This document shows, piece after piece, positions 1-5,255 of a DNA stretch of 5,255 nucleotides. Location of the stretch: assembly GCA_029940245.1 (NCBI GenBank), contig JAOZRF010000137.1, positions 2,001 to 7,255 on the forward strand, read 5' to 3'. Positions within the stretch are counted from its first letter, which is position 1; each line of letters starts with the position of its first letter. The notes beneath the pieces are model-generated. The model had not been told where the DNA came from. It made no database searches and was given only the letters and a program-made list of their open reading frames with translations. The DNA comes from Desulfobacula sp. (GTDB lineage Bacteria; Desulfobacterota; Desulfobacteria; Desulfobacterales; Desulfobacteraceae). Position numbers and translations under genes: made by a program.

Positions 1-106
1 GATGCTCCTGGCCCACAAATTCATCAAGGGTTCCGGGACGTATTCTGTCAGCCAAAGGGCAGGCCAGGGATTTGTCCCGGCAATTATAAGATTCAAAAAG
101 ATCCAT
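1..106 (-). CDS. rarA: RarA/MgsA-type AAA+ ATPase, N-terminal fragment
   Basis: Partial gene: the first 35 codons, starting at the ATG at 106-104 and running off the left edge. The translation begins MDLFESYN and contains PLADRIRPGTLDEFVGQEH at residues 17-35. This is the N-terminal signature of the RarA/MgsA/WRNIP1 family, replication-associated clamp-loader-like AAA+ ATPases that act at stalled forks and single-strand DNA ends in the cytoplasm. The P-loop and the rest of the ATPase core lie outside the window. The start is 5 nt after the der stop codon on the same strand, so the two are probably co-transcribed and translationally coupled; no strong Shine-Dalgarno is visible before this ATG. 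RuvB has a related RPxTLDEFIGQ segment, but the PLAxRxRP lead-in and position right after the N-terminus fit RarA better. Only the N-terminus is seen, so the gene could still be truncated downstream. Confidence 0.85.
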   Translation of the reverse strand, partial: MDLFESYNCRDKSLACPLADRIRPGTLDEFVGQEH

Positions 107-111
107 TCTTG

Positions 112-1557
112 TTAATCGTTGTCCATATCTCTTTGTCTTTTTCTTTTGCTCTGTTCTGTTCTCTCTTTTTGTCTCTGGGTATTATGTTTTTTCTTTTTTT
201 GAAAAATTCGTTCCTCTTCCTTTGATCCTCCAGAAAATTTTATCCTGCCTGTTTTTTCCCTGAAAAAGAGTTTGATCGGTGTTTTTTCCAATGGAATCAT
301 CTGTCTTAACTGATTAAGCAGGTATCGCTTATAGGAAAAATGAACTGCCTCGGGGAAATTAACAAAACAAACAAAAGACGGCGGTTTTATCGCCACCTGT
401 GTGGCATAGAAAAATTTTAACCGTTTCCCTTTATGCAAGGACGGTTCTGTCCTGTAAACTGCATCCTCAATAATCCGGTTCAACACACCCGTATTGATCC
501 TGTGACAATATTCCTTATGAATTTTGACCACTTCATCCAGGATCTTATGGCACCTTTGTCCGGTAAGGGCTGAAACCGTCATGGCAGGTGCATAAGATAA
601 AAATTTTGCCTTATCCCTTAAATCCGCCATATACTTTTTAACACTTTTGCGTTCCTCATCTAAAAGATCCCACTTGTTTAACAGGAACAGGGCACCACAT
701 CCCCTTTTTTCAGCATATCCTGCAATGGTAATATCCTGATCTGTAATGCCTTCATCCGAATCAATCAGAATTAATGCCACATCACACTCATCAAGGCTCT
801 TTAAAGATTTCAGAATGGAAAATTTTTCAAGTTTATTGGTAACCTTGCCTTTACGCCGAATACCTGCAGTATCCACAAGGATAAACTGCCTGCCTTTATG
901 CTCGCACTTAAGTTCTATGGCATCCCTTGTGGTACCGGCCTTTTCATTGACCACAAGCCGCTGTTCGCCAAACAACCGATTGGCAAGGGAAGATTTTCCC
1001 ACATTAGGCCGGCCGACAATGGCAATCTTAATCAGATTCTCATCACCTTCTATCTGCTCATATTCCGGCAGGGCATCCACAAGATCATCTAAAAAATCCC
1101 CCACACCAATGCCGTGCTCTGCTGAAACTTCATAAAAGCTATCAATGCCCAATGAATAAAAATCGGTAAGTTCATCATGCTGCTTGACGCTTTCTATTTT
1201 ATTGATCAGATAAAATATGGGTTTGGACATCCTGCGCAAAAAATCTGCCAGTTCCCGGTCGTAGGGCGACAGGCCTGCCCGGCCATCCATGATAAAAATG
1301 AGGGCATCGGCCTGGTCCGCAGCAATTGTCAATTGGCCTTTAATCTGGGAGGCAAAATAATCATCATCCGTACTTAAAAATCCACCTGTATCAATCAGTG
1401 TAAATTCAATATCATTCCATATTGCATCCTCATAATGTCTGTCTCTTGTCACACCAGGGAAATCATCAACAAGTGCCTTTCTATTGCGGATAATCCTGTT
1501 AAACAATGTGGATTTTCCCACATTAGGCCGGCCAAGAATAGCCACAACCGGTTTCAT
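112..1557 (-). CDS. der: GTPase Der (EngA), double-GTPase ribosome assembly factor
   Basis: Complete 481-residue gene for the essential cytoplasmic GTPase that binds the 50S subunit during late assembly. GTPase domain 1 covers about residues 3-165: P-loop GRPNVGKST 9-17, switch Thr37, DTGG 56-59, G4 NKIE 119-122, G5 SAE 145-147. Domain 2 covers about 176-345: P-loop GRPNVGKSS 182-190, GTTRD 208-212, DTAG 229-232, NKWD 294-297. A C-terminal KH-like domain (about 350-438) carries the typical PPSFVCFVN and HFSYKRYLLNQLR segments. The tail after about residue 441 is unusually basic, with a K4 run at 454-457, and makes the protein somewhat longer than the roughly 440-490 usual for the family. The ATG is preceded by GGAGGG at 6-nt spacing, and the protein starts right at the first beta strand. 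The first G4 motif has Glu where Asp is usual. rarA follows 5 nt downstream; the upstream gap of 160 nt suggests der has its own promoter. Confidence 0.97.
   Translation of the reverse strand: MKPVVAILGRPNVGKSTLFNRIIRNRKALVDDFPGVTRDRHYEDAIWNDIEFTLIDTGGFLSTDDDYFASQIKGQLTIAADQADALIFIMDGRAGLSPYDRELADFLRRMSKPIFYLINKIESVKQHDELTDFYSLGIDSFYEVSAEHGIGVGDFLDDLVDALPEYEQIEGDENLIKIAIVGRPNVGKSSLANRLFGEQRLVVNEKAGTTRDAIELKCEHKGRQFILVDTAGIRRKGKVTNKLEKFSILKSLKSLDECDVALILIDSDEGITDQDITIAGYAEKRGCGALFLLNKWDLLDEERKSVKKYMADLRDKAKFLSYAPAMTVSALTGQRCHKILDEVVKIHKEYCHRINTGVLNRIIEDAVYRTEPSLHKGKRLKFFYATQVAIKPPSFVCFVNFPEAVHFSYKRYLLNQLRQMIPLEKTPIKLFFREKTGRIKFSGGSKEEERIFQKKKKHNTQRQKERTEQSKRKRQRDMDND
193..199 (-). other. Slippery heptamer A-AAA-AAG in the der 3' end
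   Basis: Der codons 453-455 read CAA AAA AAG, which places A-AAA-AAG in the zero frame exactly as in the dnaX frameshift site. A purine-rich SD-like AGGAAGAGG lies 13 nt upstream. A -1 shift would add GAA AAA ACA and stop at TAA (184-182), giving a 458-residue Der without most of the basic tail. No downstream hairpin is evident, so function is uncertain. Confidence 0.3.
992..1014. repeat. 23-bp perfect direct repeat, copy A (second P-loop of Der)
   Basis: This stretch encodes GRPNVGKS of GTPase domain 2 (residues 182-189) and is identical base for base to 1511-1533, including all seven third codon positions. The copies are 519 nt (173 codons) apart and in the same reading frame. Confidence 0.9.
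1511..1533. repeat. 23-bp perfect direct repeat, copy B (first P-loop of Der)
   Basis: Encodes GRPNVGKS of GTPase domain 1 (residues 9-16) and is identical to 992-1014. The protein-level duplication is the known origin of Der; the identity at synonymous sites is the unusual part. Confidence 0.9.
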
Positions 1558-1717
1558 ATTTTACCCTCCGAAAAATTAACAAAAATCACTTGTGTCTTAT
1601 ACAATACATTGAGATATTTATAAATAGGTATGATGACGACCATTCAAATTGTCTTTAATTTTTCCCCCGGCATGTCAGGATTTATCTGATACGTCTTATC
1701 CAACCATAAAAAGCTGT
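1558..1717 (-). promoter_or_regulatory. Intergenic region upstream of der: strong RBS, possible promoter
   Basis: This 160-nt AT-rich gap lies between the OmpA/MotB-like gene and der, both on the minus strand. It ends with the der Shine-Dalgarno GGAGGG, 6 nt before the ATG. A TTGAAT hexamer (1647-1642, minus strand) precedes an AT-rich 12-bp perfect palindrome, TATTTATAAATA (1615-1626), which contains a TATAAA -10-like hexamer, but the spacing from TTGAAT to TATAAA is 19 nt, longer than ideal. A second -10-like TATAAG lies at 1601-1596 without a convincing -35. No clear rho-independent terminator follows the upstream gene, so read-through into der is possible. The RBS is certain; the promoter is a weak proposal. 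Confidence 0.35.
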
Positions 1718-2995
1718 CTATTGGCTGGTCAACTTTATTTCAATCCGTCGATTTTTTTGATAGGCCTCAGGTGTATCCGCCGTATCCAGGGGATGGTATT
1801 TACTGAAGCCGGCTGCGGCCATCCTTTTTTCAGGAATACCTTTTTCACTCAAAAATCGAACCACAGAAACCGCCCGGGCAGCAGATAGTTCCCAGTTGGA
1901 TGGAAACTCCCTGGTGTTAATTGGAACCCGGTCTGTGTGACCGTCAATGCGCAATATCCAGTTAATCTCATTGGGTATTTTCCTGGAAATCTGTAATAAG
2001 GTGTCTGCCATGGTTGTAAGGTGGCTGCGACCCTGGGTGCCCAGGTTGGCGGACCCGGATTCAAAAAGAAGGCCTGCCTGAAAAACAAACCTGTCCCCCT
2101 GTATCTCTATGGCCGGGTTATCGCCTAAAATTTTCTGAAGCCGTCCAAAAAATTCTGACCGGTACTTTTGAAGTTCGCTTACTTTCCGGGCCAGGGCAAT
2201 GTTCAATTGTTTACCCAGCTCGGCAATTTTTTCATCTTTTTTCTGCCCCTGAGTCTTTGTCAATGCCAATGCATCACTGATCATCCTCAACTGGGCCTGG
2301 AGTTTGGTGATCTGGTCGGAAAGAAGGGCCACTTCAGCGCTGGCACTGGCAGATAATAATTTTTCCCGGGCTATGGCTTCCTTCTGGGACTCAAGCACCA
2401 CGGAAAGGGCCTGAATCCGAATATCCTGTTCCTCAATCTTTTTCTGAGCCAATATAGTCATTTCTTCTTTATCCGCAAGTCTTGCTGCCAGCGCCTTTGA
2501 ACGGTCTCGCAACACCGAAACCTGATAGTCCCTGTCAGAAAGGGATAAAGCAAGATCAGCCACTTTTTGCTCCAGCTCATCTTTTACCTGAGTCAGGGTC
2601 TGGATATCTTCATTCAGACTGCCAATATGCAACATCTGCTGTTTTATCCGGGCATTGTCTTTTTGAAACCGTGCTGAATCCTCTACAGCCTGAGACATGA
2701 GCTCATCCCTATCTTCAGATAACCCGATGATGGCATCCGACAACCGGCTGACCTCAGTGTTCAACTGGCTGGATTTTTTCTTTTCAAGCCCCAAAAGCTC
2801 AGCCAGTTCACTAACCTGATCATGGAGAATGGCCAATTCATTTTTCTGGCCATAAAGTATCTCGCTGAGCAGAAACTGGGCCAGAACAAAAATCATCAAC
2901 ACAAAAATAACCACCATTAACAATGCTGACAGGACATCAACATACCCTGGCCAGGCTGTGATCGGATTTGATATGCGCCGCGTTTTTGATATCAT
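1718..2995 (-). CDS. MotB/OmpA-family peptidoglycan-binding protein with long coiled coil
   Basis: Complete 425-residue inner-membrane protein. A short cytoplasmic N-terminus is followed by one transmembrane helix (about residues 20-44) opening with WPGYVDVLSALLMV. Asp20 sits where MotB, ExbD and TolR carry the proton-path aspartate. Residues about 45-285 are charged, heptad-rich and Gly/Pro-poor, predicted as a long periplasmic coiled coil. The C-terminal OmpA domain (about 295-422) contains DGHTD 351-355, FPSNWELSAARA 364-375 and NRRIEIKL 415-422. Asp355 and Arg374 match the pair that binds diaminopimelate in OmpA domains, and the VPINTREFPSNWELSAARA stretch is MotB-like. AGGAG lies 6 nt before the ATG, in the 12-nt gap after the MotA-like partner, so expression is coupled. 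By family knowledge it should be the peptidoglycan-anchored stator or force-transmitting subunit of a proton-driven complex. It resembles the widespread, largely uncharacterised pair often annotated as MotA/TolQ/ExbB protein plus peptidoglycan-binding protein. It is not obviously flagellar; the specific role is unknown. Confidence 0.9.
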   Translation of the reverse strand: MISKTRRISNPITAWPGYVDVLSALLMVVIFVLMIFVLAQFLLSEILYGQKNELAILHDQVSELAELLGLEKKKSSQLNTEVSRLSDAIIGLSEDRDELMSQAVEDSARFQKDNARIKQQMLHIGSLNEDIQTLTQVKDELEQKVADLALSLSDRDYQVSVLRDRSKALAARLADKEEMTILAQKKIEEQDIRIQALSVVLESQKEAIAREKLLSASASAEVALLSDQITKLQAQLRMISDALALTKTQGQKKDEKIAELGKQLNIALARKVSELQKYRSEFFGRLQKILGDNPAIEIQGDRFVFQAGLLFESGSANLGTQGRSHLTTMADTLLQISRKIPNEINWILRIDGHTDRVPINTREFPSNWELSAARAVSVVRFLSEKGIPEKRMAAAGFSKYHPLDTADTPEAYQKNRRIEIKLTSQ

Positions 2996-3007
2996 TACGA
3001 TCTCCTG

Positions 3008-3874
3008 TTATTTCTTCAGGTCCGGGTTATCCCCTGCCGGTTTTATTTGATATTTTAATATATGAGCCATGGCCTGGTTATTTTGATGGATATGCTTGAT
3101 CATTATCTTAAGGTGATTGTCAATATCCTGTAACACTGCAATAGAAGAGTCTAGTTTGGCTTCAGGCATCTCCTCGGTTTCCACCAGGCGAGTGACCCCG
3201 GTCAACCATTCTTCCATTTCGTTAAAAAACCGGTTCTGGGCATGACCCGCCTGGATATCGACAAATCCCAGTACCAGGGAGCCGCCCAGGCCAAATAGGG
3301 ATGAACTAAAGGCAGTACCCATTCCTTTAAGCGGTTCTTCAAGCCCTTGTTTTAAATGGCTAAACACATTGGCAAAATCCCCGGTTCCCACATCCAGACC
3401 GCCGATTACCTGTCCCACACTACCGATGGTCTGCAACAATCCCCAAAAAGTACCTAAAAGACCCAGGAACACCAGCAGACCGATCATATATTTAGAGATT
3501 TCCCTGGACTCATCCAAATGACCCCGGATTCCGTCCAGAACAGTGTTAAGGGAAAGAGCAGACAAGCGAAACCGGTCCCGGTGAATCTCCTCCAGGTGTT
3601 TGGCAAGTGGAGAAAGCAGTGCTGGTGGTTCAGTAACAGACAGTCCCAGATCACCGGTGCGAAAAATTTTCATCCACTTGATTTCAGGCTCCAGCCTCTG
3701 GATCTGGTAGATATTAATGCCAATGCCCACACAAAGAGCAGCAAAAATTAGAAGATTAAACCCCCAGTTTGCCATGAATGCAGCTTTAAGGGGCGCCAAC
3801 AGTAAAACACAGATGCCTGCCACCACCAAAAGGTAAAGAATTGTCAGAAAAAGATAATGCCGTGGATTTGTCAT
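3008..3874 (-). CDS. MotA/TolQ/ExbB-family proton channel protein
   Basis: Complete 288-residue polytopic inner-membrane protein. Four hydrophobic helices are visible at about residues 7-29, 37-58, 129-153 and 187-206, with a cytoplasmic segment (about 60-127) between the second and third, the MotA-like order. The third helix contains LVFLGLLGTFWGLLQT (134-149). The fourth region reads EEPLKGMGTAFSSSLFGLGG (179-198). Thr142 and Thr187 fall where the family places its pore-lining threonines, and the GTxxGL and GMGTAFxSSLFGL motifs place it in the MotA/TolQ/ExbB superfamily. The C-terminal 80 residues are soluble and amphipathic. It should form the pentameric channel around the transmembrane helices of the peptidoglycan-binding protein encoded 12 nt downstream. 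A perfect AAGGAGG lies 10 nt before the ATG, supporting this start. Transcription is divergent from recD2. There are no flagellar, Tol-Pal or TonB genes nearby, so neither motA, tolQ nor exbB should be used as its name. Confidence 0.88.
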   Translation of the reverse strand: MTNPRHYLFLTILYLLVVAGICVLLLAPLKAAFMANWGFNLLIFAALCVGIGINIYQIQRLEPEIKWMKIFRTGDLGLSVTEPPALLSPLAKHLEEIHRDRFRLSALSLNTVLDGIRGHLDESREISKYMIGLLVFLGLLGTFWGLLQTIGSVGQVIGGLDVGTGDFANVFSHLKQGLEEPLKGMGTAFSSSLFGLGGSLVLGFVDIQAGHAQNRFFNEMEEWLTGVTRLVETEEMPEAKLDSSIAVLQDIDNHLKIMIKHIHQNNQAMAHILKYQIKPAGDNPDLKK

Positions 3875-3884
3875 AAGGGACCTG

Positions 3885-3891
3885 CCTCCTT
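3885..3891 (-). promoter_or_regulatory. Ribosome binding site of the MotA-like gene
   Basis: The minus strand reads AAGGAGG, a full anti-16S complement, 10 nt before the ATG at 3874-3872. The spacing is at the long end of normal, but no alternative start codon lies between it and the ATG, so it fixes the start. Confidence 0.75.
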
Positions 3892-3902
3892 ACTTTAACT
3901 TT

Positions 3903-3931
3903 AATATATTGTCAAAAAATACATTGCCCAA
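3903..3931 (-). promoter_or_regulatory. Putative sigma-70 promoter for the MotA/MotB-like operon
   Basis: On the minus strand TTGGGC (3931-3926) and TATATT (3908-3903) are separated by exactly 17 nt. The -10 matches consensus at 5 of 6 positions; the -35 matches only TTG. Transcription would start near 3896, giving a leader of about 20 nt that holds the AAGGAGG site. A perfect TTGACA lies between the two hexamers but is too close to the RBS to serve as a -35. This is an inference from hexamers and spacing only. Confidence 0.35.
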
Positions 3932-3961
3932 GCGCTTTTTTTACACCTTTTGATTAACGTA

Positions 3962-3991
3962 TTGAAAACATGTGTTGTTTTGGTGTATCTA
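3962..3991 (+). promoter_or_regulatory. Weak candidate promoter for recD2
   Basis: TTGAAA (3962-3967) is followed after 18 nt by TATCTA (3986-3991), a poor -10. It lies in the AT-rich divergent region some 40 nt upstream of the recD2 start, a plausible distance. The -35 overlaps the inverted repeat at 3965-3981. No better plus-strand promoter was seen. Confidence 0.2.
3965..3981. repeat. Inverted repeat AAAACA-N5-TGTTTT in the divergent promoter region
   Basis: The plus strand reads AAAACATGTGTTGTTTT: a perfect 6-bp inverted repeat around a 5-nt spacer, located between the divergent start codons. Such dyads can be operators for dimeric repressors. It is short and AT-rich, so chance is a real alternative. 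An 8-bp palindrome, AAGCGCTT, lies nearby at 3930-3937, partly covering the proposed -35 of the motor operon. Confidence 0.3.
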
Positions 3992-4028
3992 CTGTCATTG
4001 TATGAAATTTGTCAAGGATTAGAATAAG

Positions 4029-5255
4029 ATGAAACAGCAATTTTATCATCAAACTGGTACTGTGAATGAAATTTTAAAAGGAATCGTGGATCGGGTTACC
4101 TTTCATAACCCTGATAATGGCTGGTCAATTATCAGGGTGATACCCTTTAATCATCCCCAAAGCCAGGAAACTGTCATTGTTCATCAAACAAAGGTGTTTG
4201 CTGGTGCTACAATGGAATTTCAAGGGTCATGGACTGTTCACCCTAAATATGGTCGCCAGTTCCAGGCAATTATTGCCAGGGAAAAAAAGCCTGCCACAAC
4301 AGCTACATTGGAAAAATATCTTGGTTCCGGTCTCATTAAAGGCGTGGGGCCTAAAACTGCCCGGAAAATAGTCAAATACTTTAACAAGCAAACACTTGAT
4401 ATATTTGAAAAAAATATCACAAGACTCATGGAAGTTCCAGGCATAGCCAAAAAAAAACTTGATATGATCAGTTGTGCCTGGACAGAGCATAAAGCAATTC
4501 GAGAAGTCATGATGTTTTTACAATCCCATGGCATCAGTACCTTATTTGCTGTCAGGATCTATAAAGAATATGGCGATGATGCAATAAGAATTGTTACTGA
4601 AGATCCTTACCGGCTGGCAAATGATTTTTATGGTATTGGTTTTTTTTCTGCAGACAAGGTTGCGTTAAGCATAGGGCTTGAACCCGACAGCCAGCAAAGG
4701 CTAATGGCCGGCATTAAGCATGTTTTGGCTGCAAGCAGAAGTTTTGGGCACTGTTATCTGACATATTCCCAAATAAACGAACAGATCAAAGAATTACTGC
4801 AACTGGATTTATCTGATAAACTGCCTGGGCTGCTGGGCTATATGGAAACTCAAAAACACCTCATGGTTCGTCATCTTATGGGGAAAAACAATATCTGTGA
4901 CCCATGCTATTATTCCAAATCTTTATATTTTGATGAATTGTATGTTGCAAAAAAAATAGTCGATATTGGCTCACCTCCAAAGATTGAAAAAACAAGGATT
5001 GAGCGCTGGATATTCCTTTATTGCAAGGCAAAAACCATTTCTTTAAGCCATGAACAGGCAGATGCCGTCAAAGGCATTGTCTGTGAAAAATTTTCAATTC
5101 TTACTGGTGGACCGGGTTGTGGTAAAACAACAACAACCCTTGTCATTGTAAAATTAATCGAGGCCATGGGGTTAAAGGTTCTTTTGGCTGCACCAACAGG
5201 CAGAGCAGCCCAAAGGATGACAGATGTTATTGGAAAAGAATCCAAAACCATACAC
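4029..5255 (+). CDS. recD2: RecD2-type ATP-dependent 5'-3' DNA helicase, N-terminal 409 codons
   Basis: Partial gene, open to the right edge with no stop. The family is usually about 700-750 residues, so a bit over half is present. The N-terminus has the RecD2 OB-like segment (LKGIVDRVTFHNPDNGW, about 16-32). Helix-hairpin-helix DNA-binding motifs follow: GLIKGVGPKTARKIV around 101-115, EVPGIAKKKL 135-144 and YGIGFFSADKVA 201-212. The motor begins with SLSHEQADAV (338-347, Q-motif Gln343), then Walker A GGPGCGKT (360-367) and motif Ia APTGRAAQRM (388-397). This long N-terminal region distinguishes RecD2 from the RecBCD subunit RecD1; RecD2 acts without RecBC in DNA repair and fork maintenance, and no recB or recC is seen. 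The ATG at 4029 has AAGGA 10 nt upstream and an in-frame TAG at 4020-4022, so no longer start is possible. It is transcribed divergently from the motor operon. The remaining helicase motifs lie outside the window. Confidence 0.93.
   Translation, partial: MKQQFYHQTGTVNEILKGIVDRVTFHNPDNGWSIIRVIPFNHPQSQETVIVHQTKVFAGATMEFQGSWTVHPKYGRQFQAIIAREKKPATTATLEKYLGSGLIKGVGPKTARKIVKYFNKQTLDIFEKNITRLMEVPGIAKKKLDMISCAWTEHKAIREVMMFLQSHGISTLFAVRIYKEYGDDAIRIVTEDPYRLANDFYGIGFFSADKVALSIGLEPDSQQRLMAGIKHVLAASRSFGHCYLTYSQINEQIKELLQLDLSDKLPGLLGYMETQKHLMVRHLMGKNNICDPCYYSKSLYFDELYVAKKIVDIGSPPKIEKTRIERWIFLYCKAKTISLSHEQADAVKGIVCEKFSILTGGPGCGKTTTTLVIVKLIEAMGLKVLLAAPTGRAAQRMTDVIGKESKTIH

Noticed and set aside
1..106. The left-edge fragment as RuvB
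   Set aside because: RuvB shares an RPxTLDEFIGQ-like segment, but the preceding PLADR and the MDLFE start match RarA/MgsA better.
746..1135. Plus-strand open frames over der (also at 898-1092, 1177-1377 and 1435-1623)
   Set aside because: They are antisense to a confidently identified gene, have no recognisable domains, and their products read like reverse-complement artefacts.
1660..1717. A rho-independent terminator after the OmpA/MotB-like gene
   Set aside because: Only short 4-bp stems without a following U-run could be formed; not convincing.
1849..2088. Small open frames overlapping the motor pair (1649-1888, 1849-2088, 2168-2356, 2482-2700, 3518-3751)
   Set aside because: They lie within or mostly within the two well-supported membrane-protein genes, in other frames or strands, with no family resemblance.
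1718..3874. The membrane pair as ZorA/ZorB of a Zorya defence system
   Set aside because: The channel subunit lacks the long C-terminal tail typical of ZorA, the long coil is on the B subunit instead, and no ZorC, ZorD or ZorE-like gene is visible. The adjacent helicase is a standard RecD2 on the opposite strand.
1718..3874. The membrane pair as flagellar motA/motB or as exbB/exbD or tolQ/tolR
   Set aside because: There is no flagellar, Tol-Pal or TonB context. The B subunit is far longer than ExbD or TolR and has an OmpA domain, and the A subunit is more compact than typical MotA.
3909..3920. Perfect TTGACA on the minus strand as a -35 box for the motor operon
   Set aside because: A -10 at normal spacing would fall on the AAGGAGG ribosome binding site, where there is no suitable hexamer.
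4227..4534. Small open frames over recD2 (4177-4371 plus; 4227-4490, 4238-4534 and 5018-5251 minus)
   Set aside because: They are shadows of the recD2 reading frame, which is continuous through motif Ia and has clear HhH and Walker A motifs.

Overview
This is a compact bacterial chromosomal window with moderate GC (about 40-45% by eye), strong AGGAGG-type ribosome binding sites and short intergenic gaps. All identifiable genes are bacterial. The Der sequence, the co-occurrence of RecD2, RarA and a MotA/MotB-like accessory pair, and the base composition suggest a Gram-negative anaerobe of the Desulfobacterota (Desulfobacteraceae-like). That placement is an inference from sequence style, not a proven assignment. 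No mobile element, CRISPR array, tRNA or rRNA was seen.

Layout, left to right. (1) 1-106, minus strand: the first 35 codons of a RarA/MgsA-type AAA+ ATPase, running off the left edge. (2) 112-1557, minus: a complete Der (EngA) double GTPase for 50S ribosome assembly, ending 5 nt before rarA. (3) 1558-1717: a 160-nt AT-rich gap holding the der ribosome binding site and probably its promoter. (4) 1718-2995, minus: a MotB/OmpA-family membrane protein with one transmembrane helix, a very long periplasmic coiled coil and a peptidoglycan-binding domain. (5) 3008-3874, minus: its MotA/TolQ/ExbB-type proton-channel partner, 12 nt upstream and evidently co-transcribed. (6) 3875-4028: a 154-nt divergent promoter region. 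(7) 4029-5255, plus: the first 409 codons of a RecD2-type helicase, open to the right edge.

Functionally the window combines housekeeping information processing (ribosome biogenesis and DNA repair: der, rarA, recD2) with a two-gene inner-membrane ion-driven motor or force generator. The motor pair keeps the features needed for function: the proton-path Asp in the B subunit, pore Thr residues in the A subunit, and the peptidoglycan-binding Asp/Arg pair. It is not next to flagellar, Tol or Ton genes, and its role cannot be read from this window. It is the least understood element here. Smaller points of interest are an Asp-to-Glu change in the first G4 motif of Der, a 23-bp perfect direct repeat encoding the two Der P-loops, and a dnaX-like slippery heptamer just before Der's basic tail.
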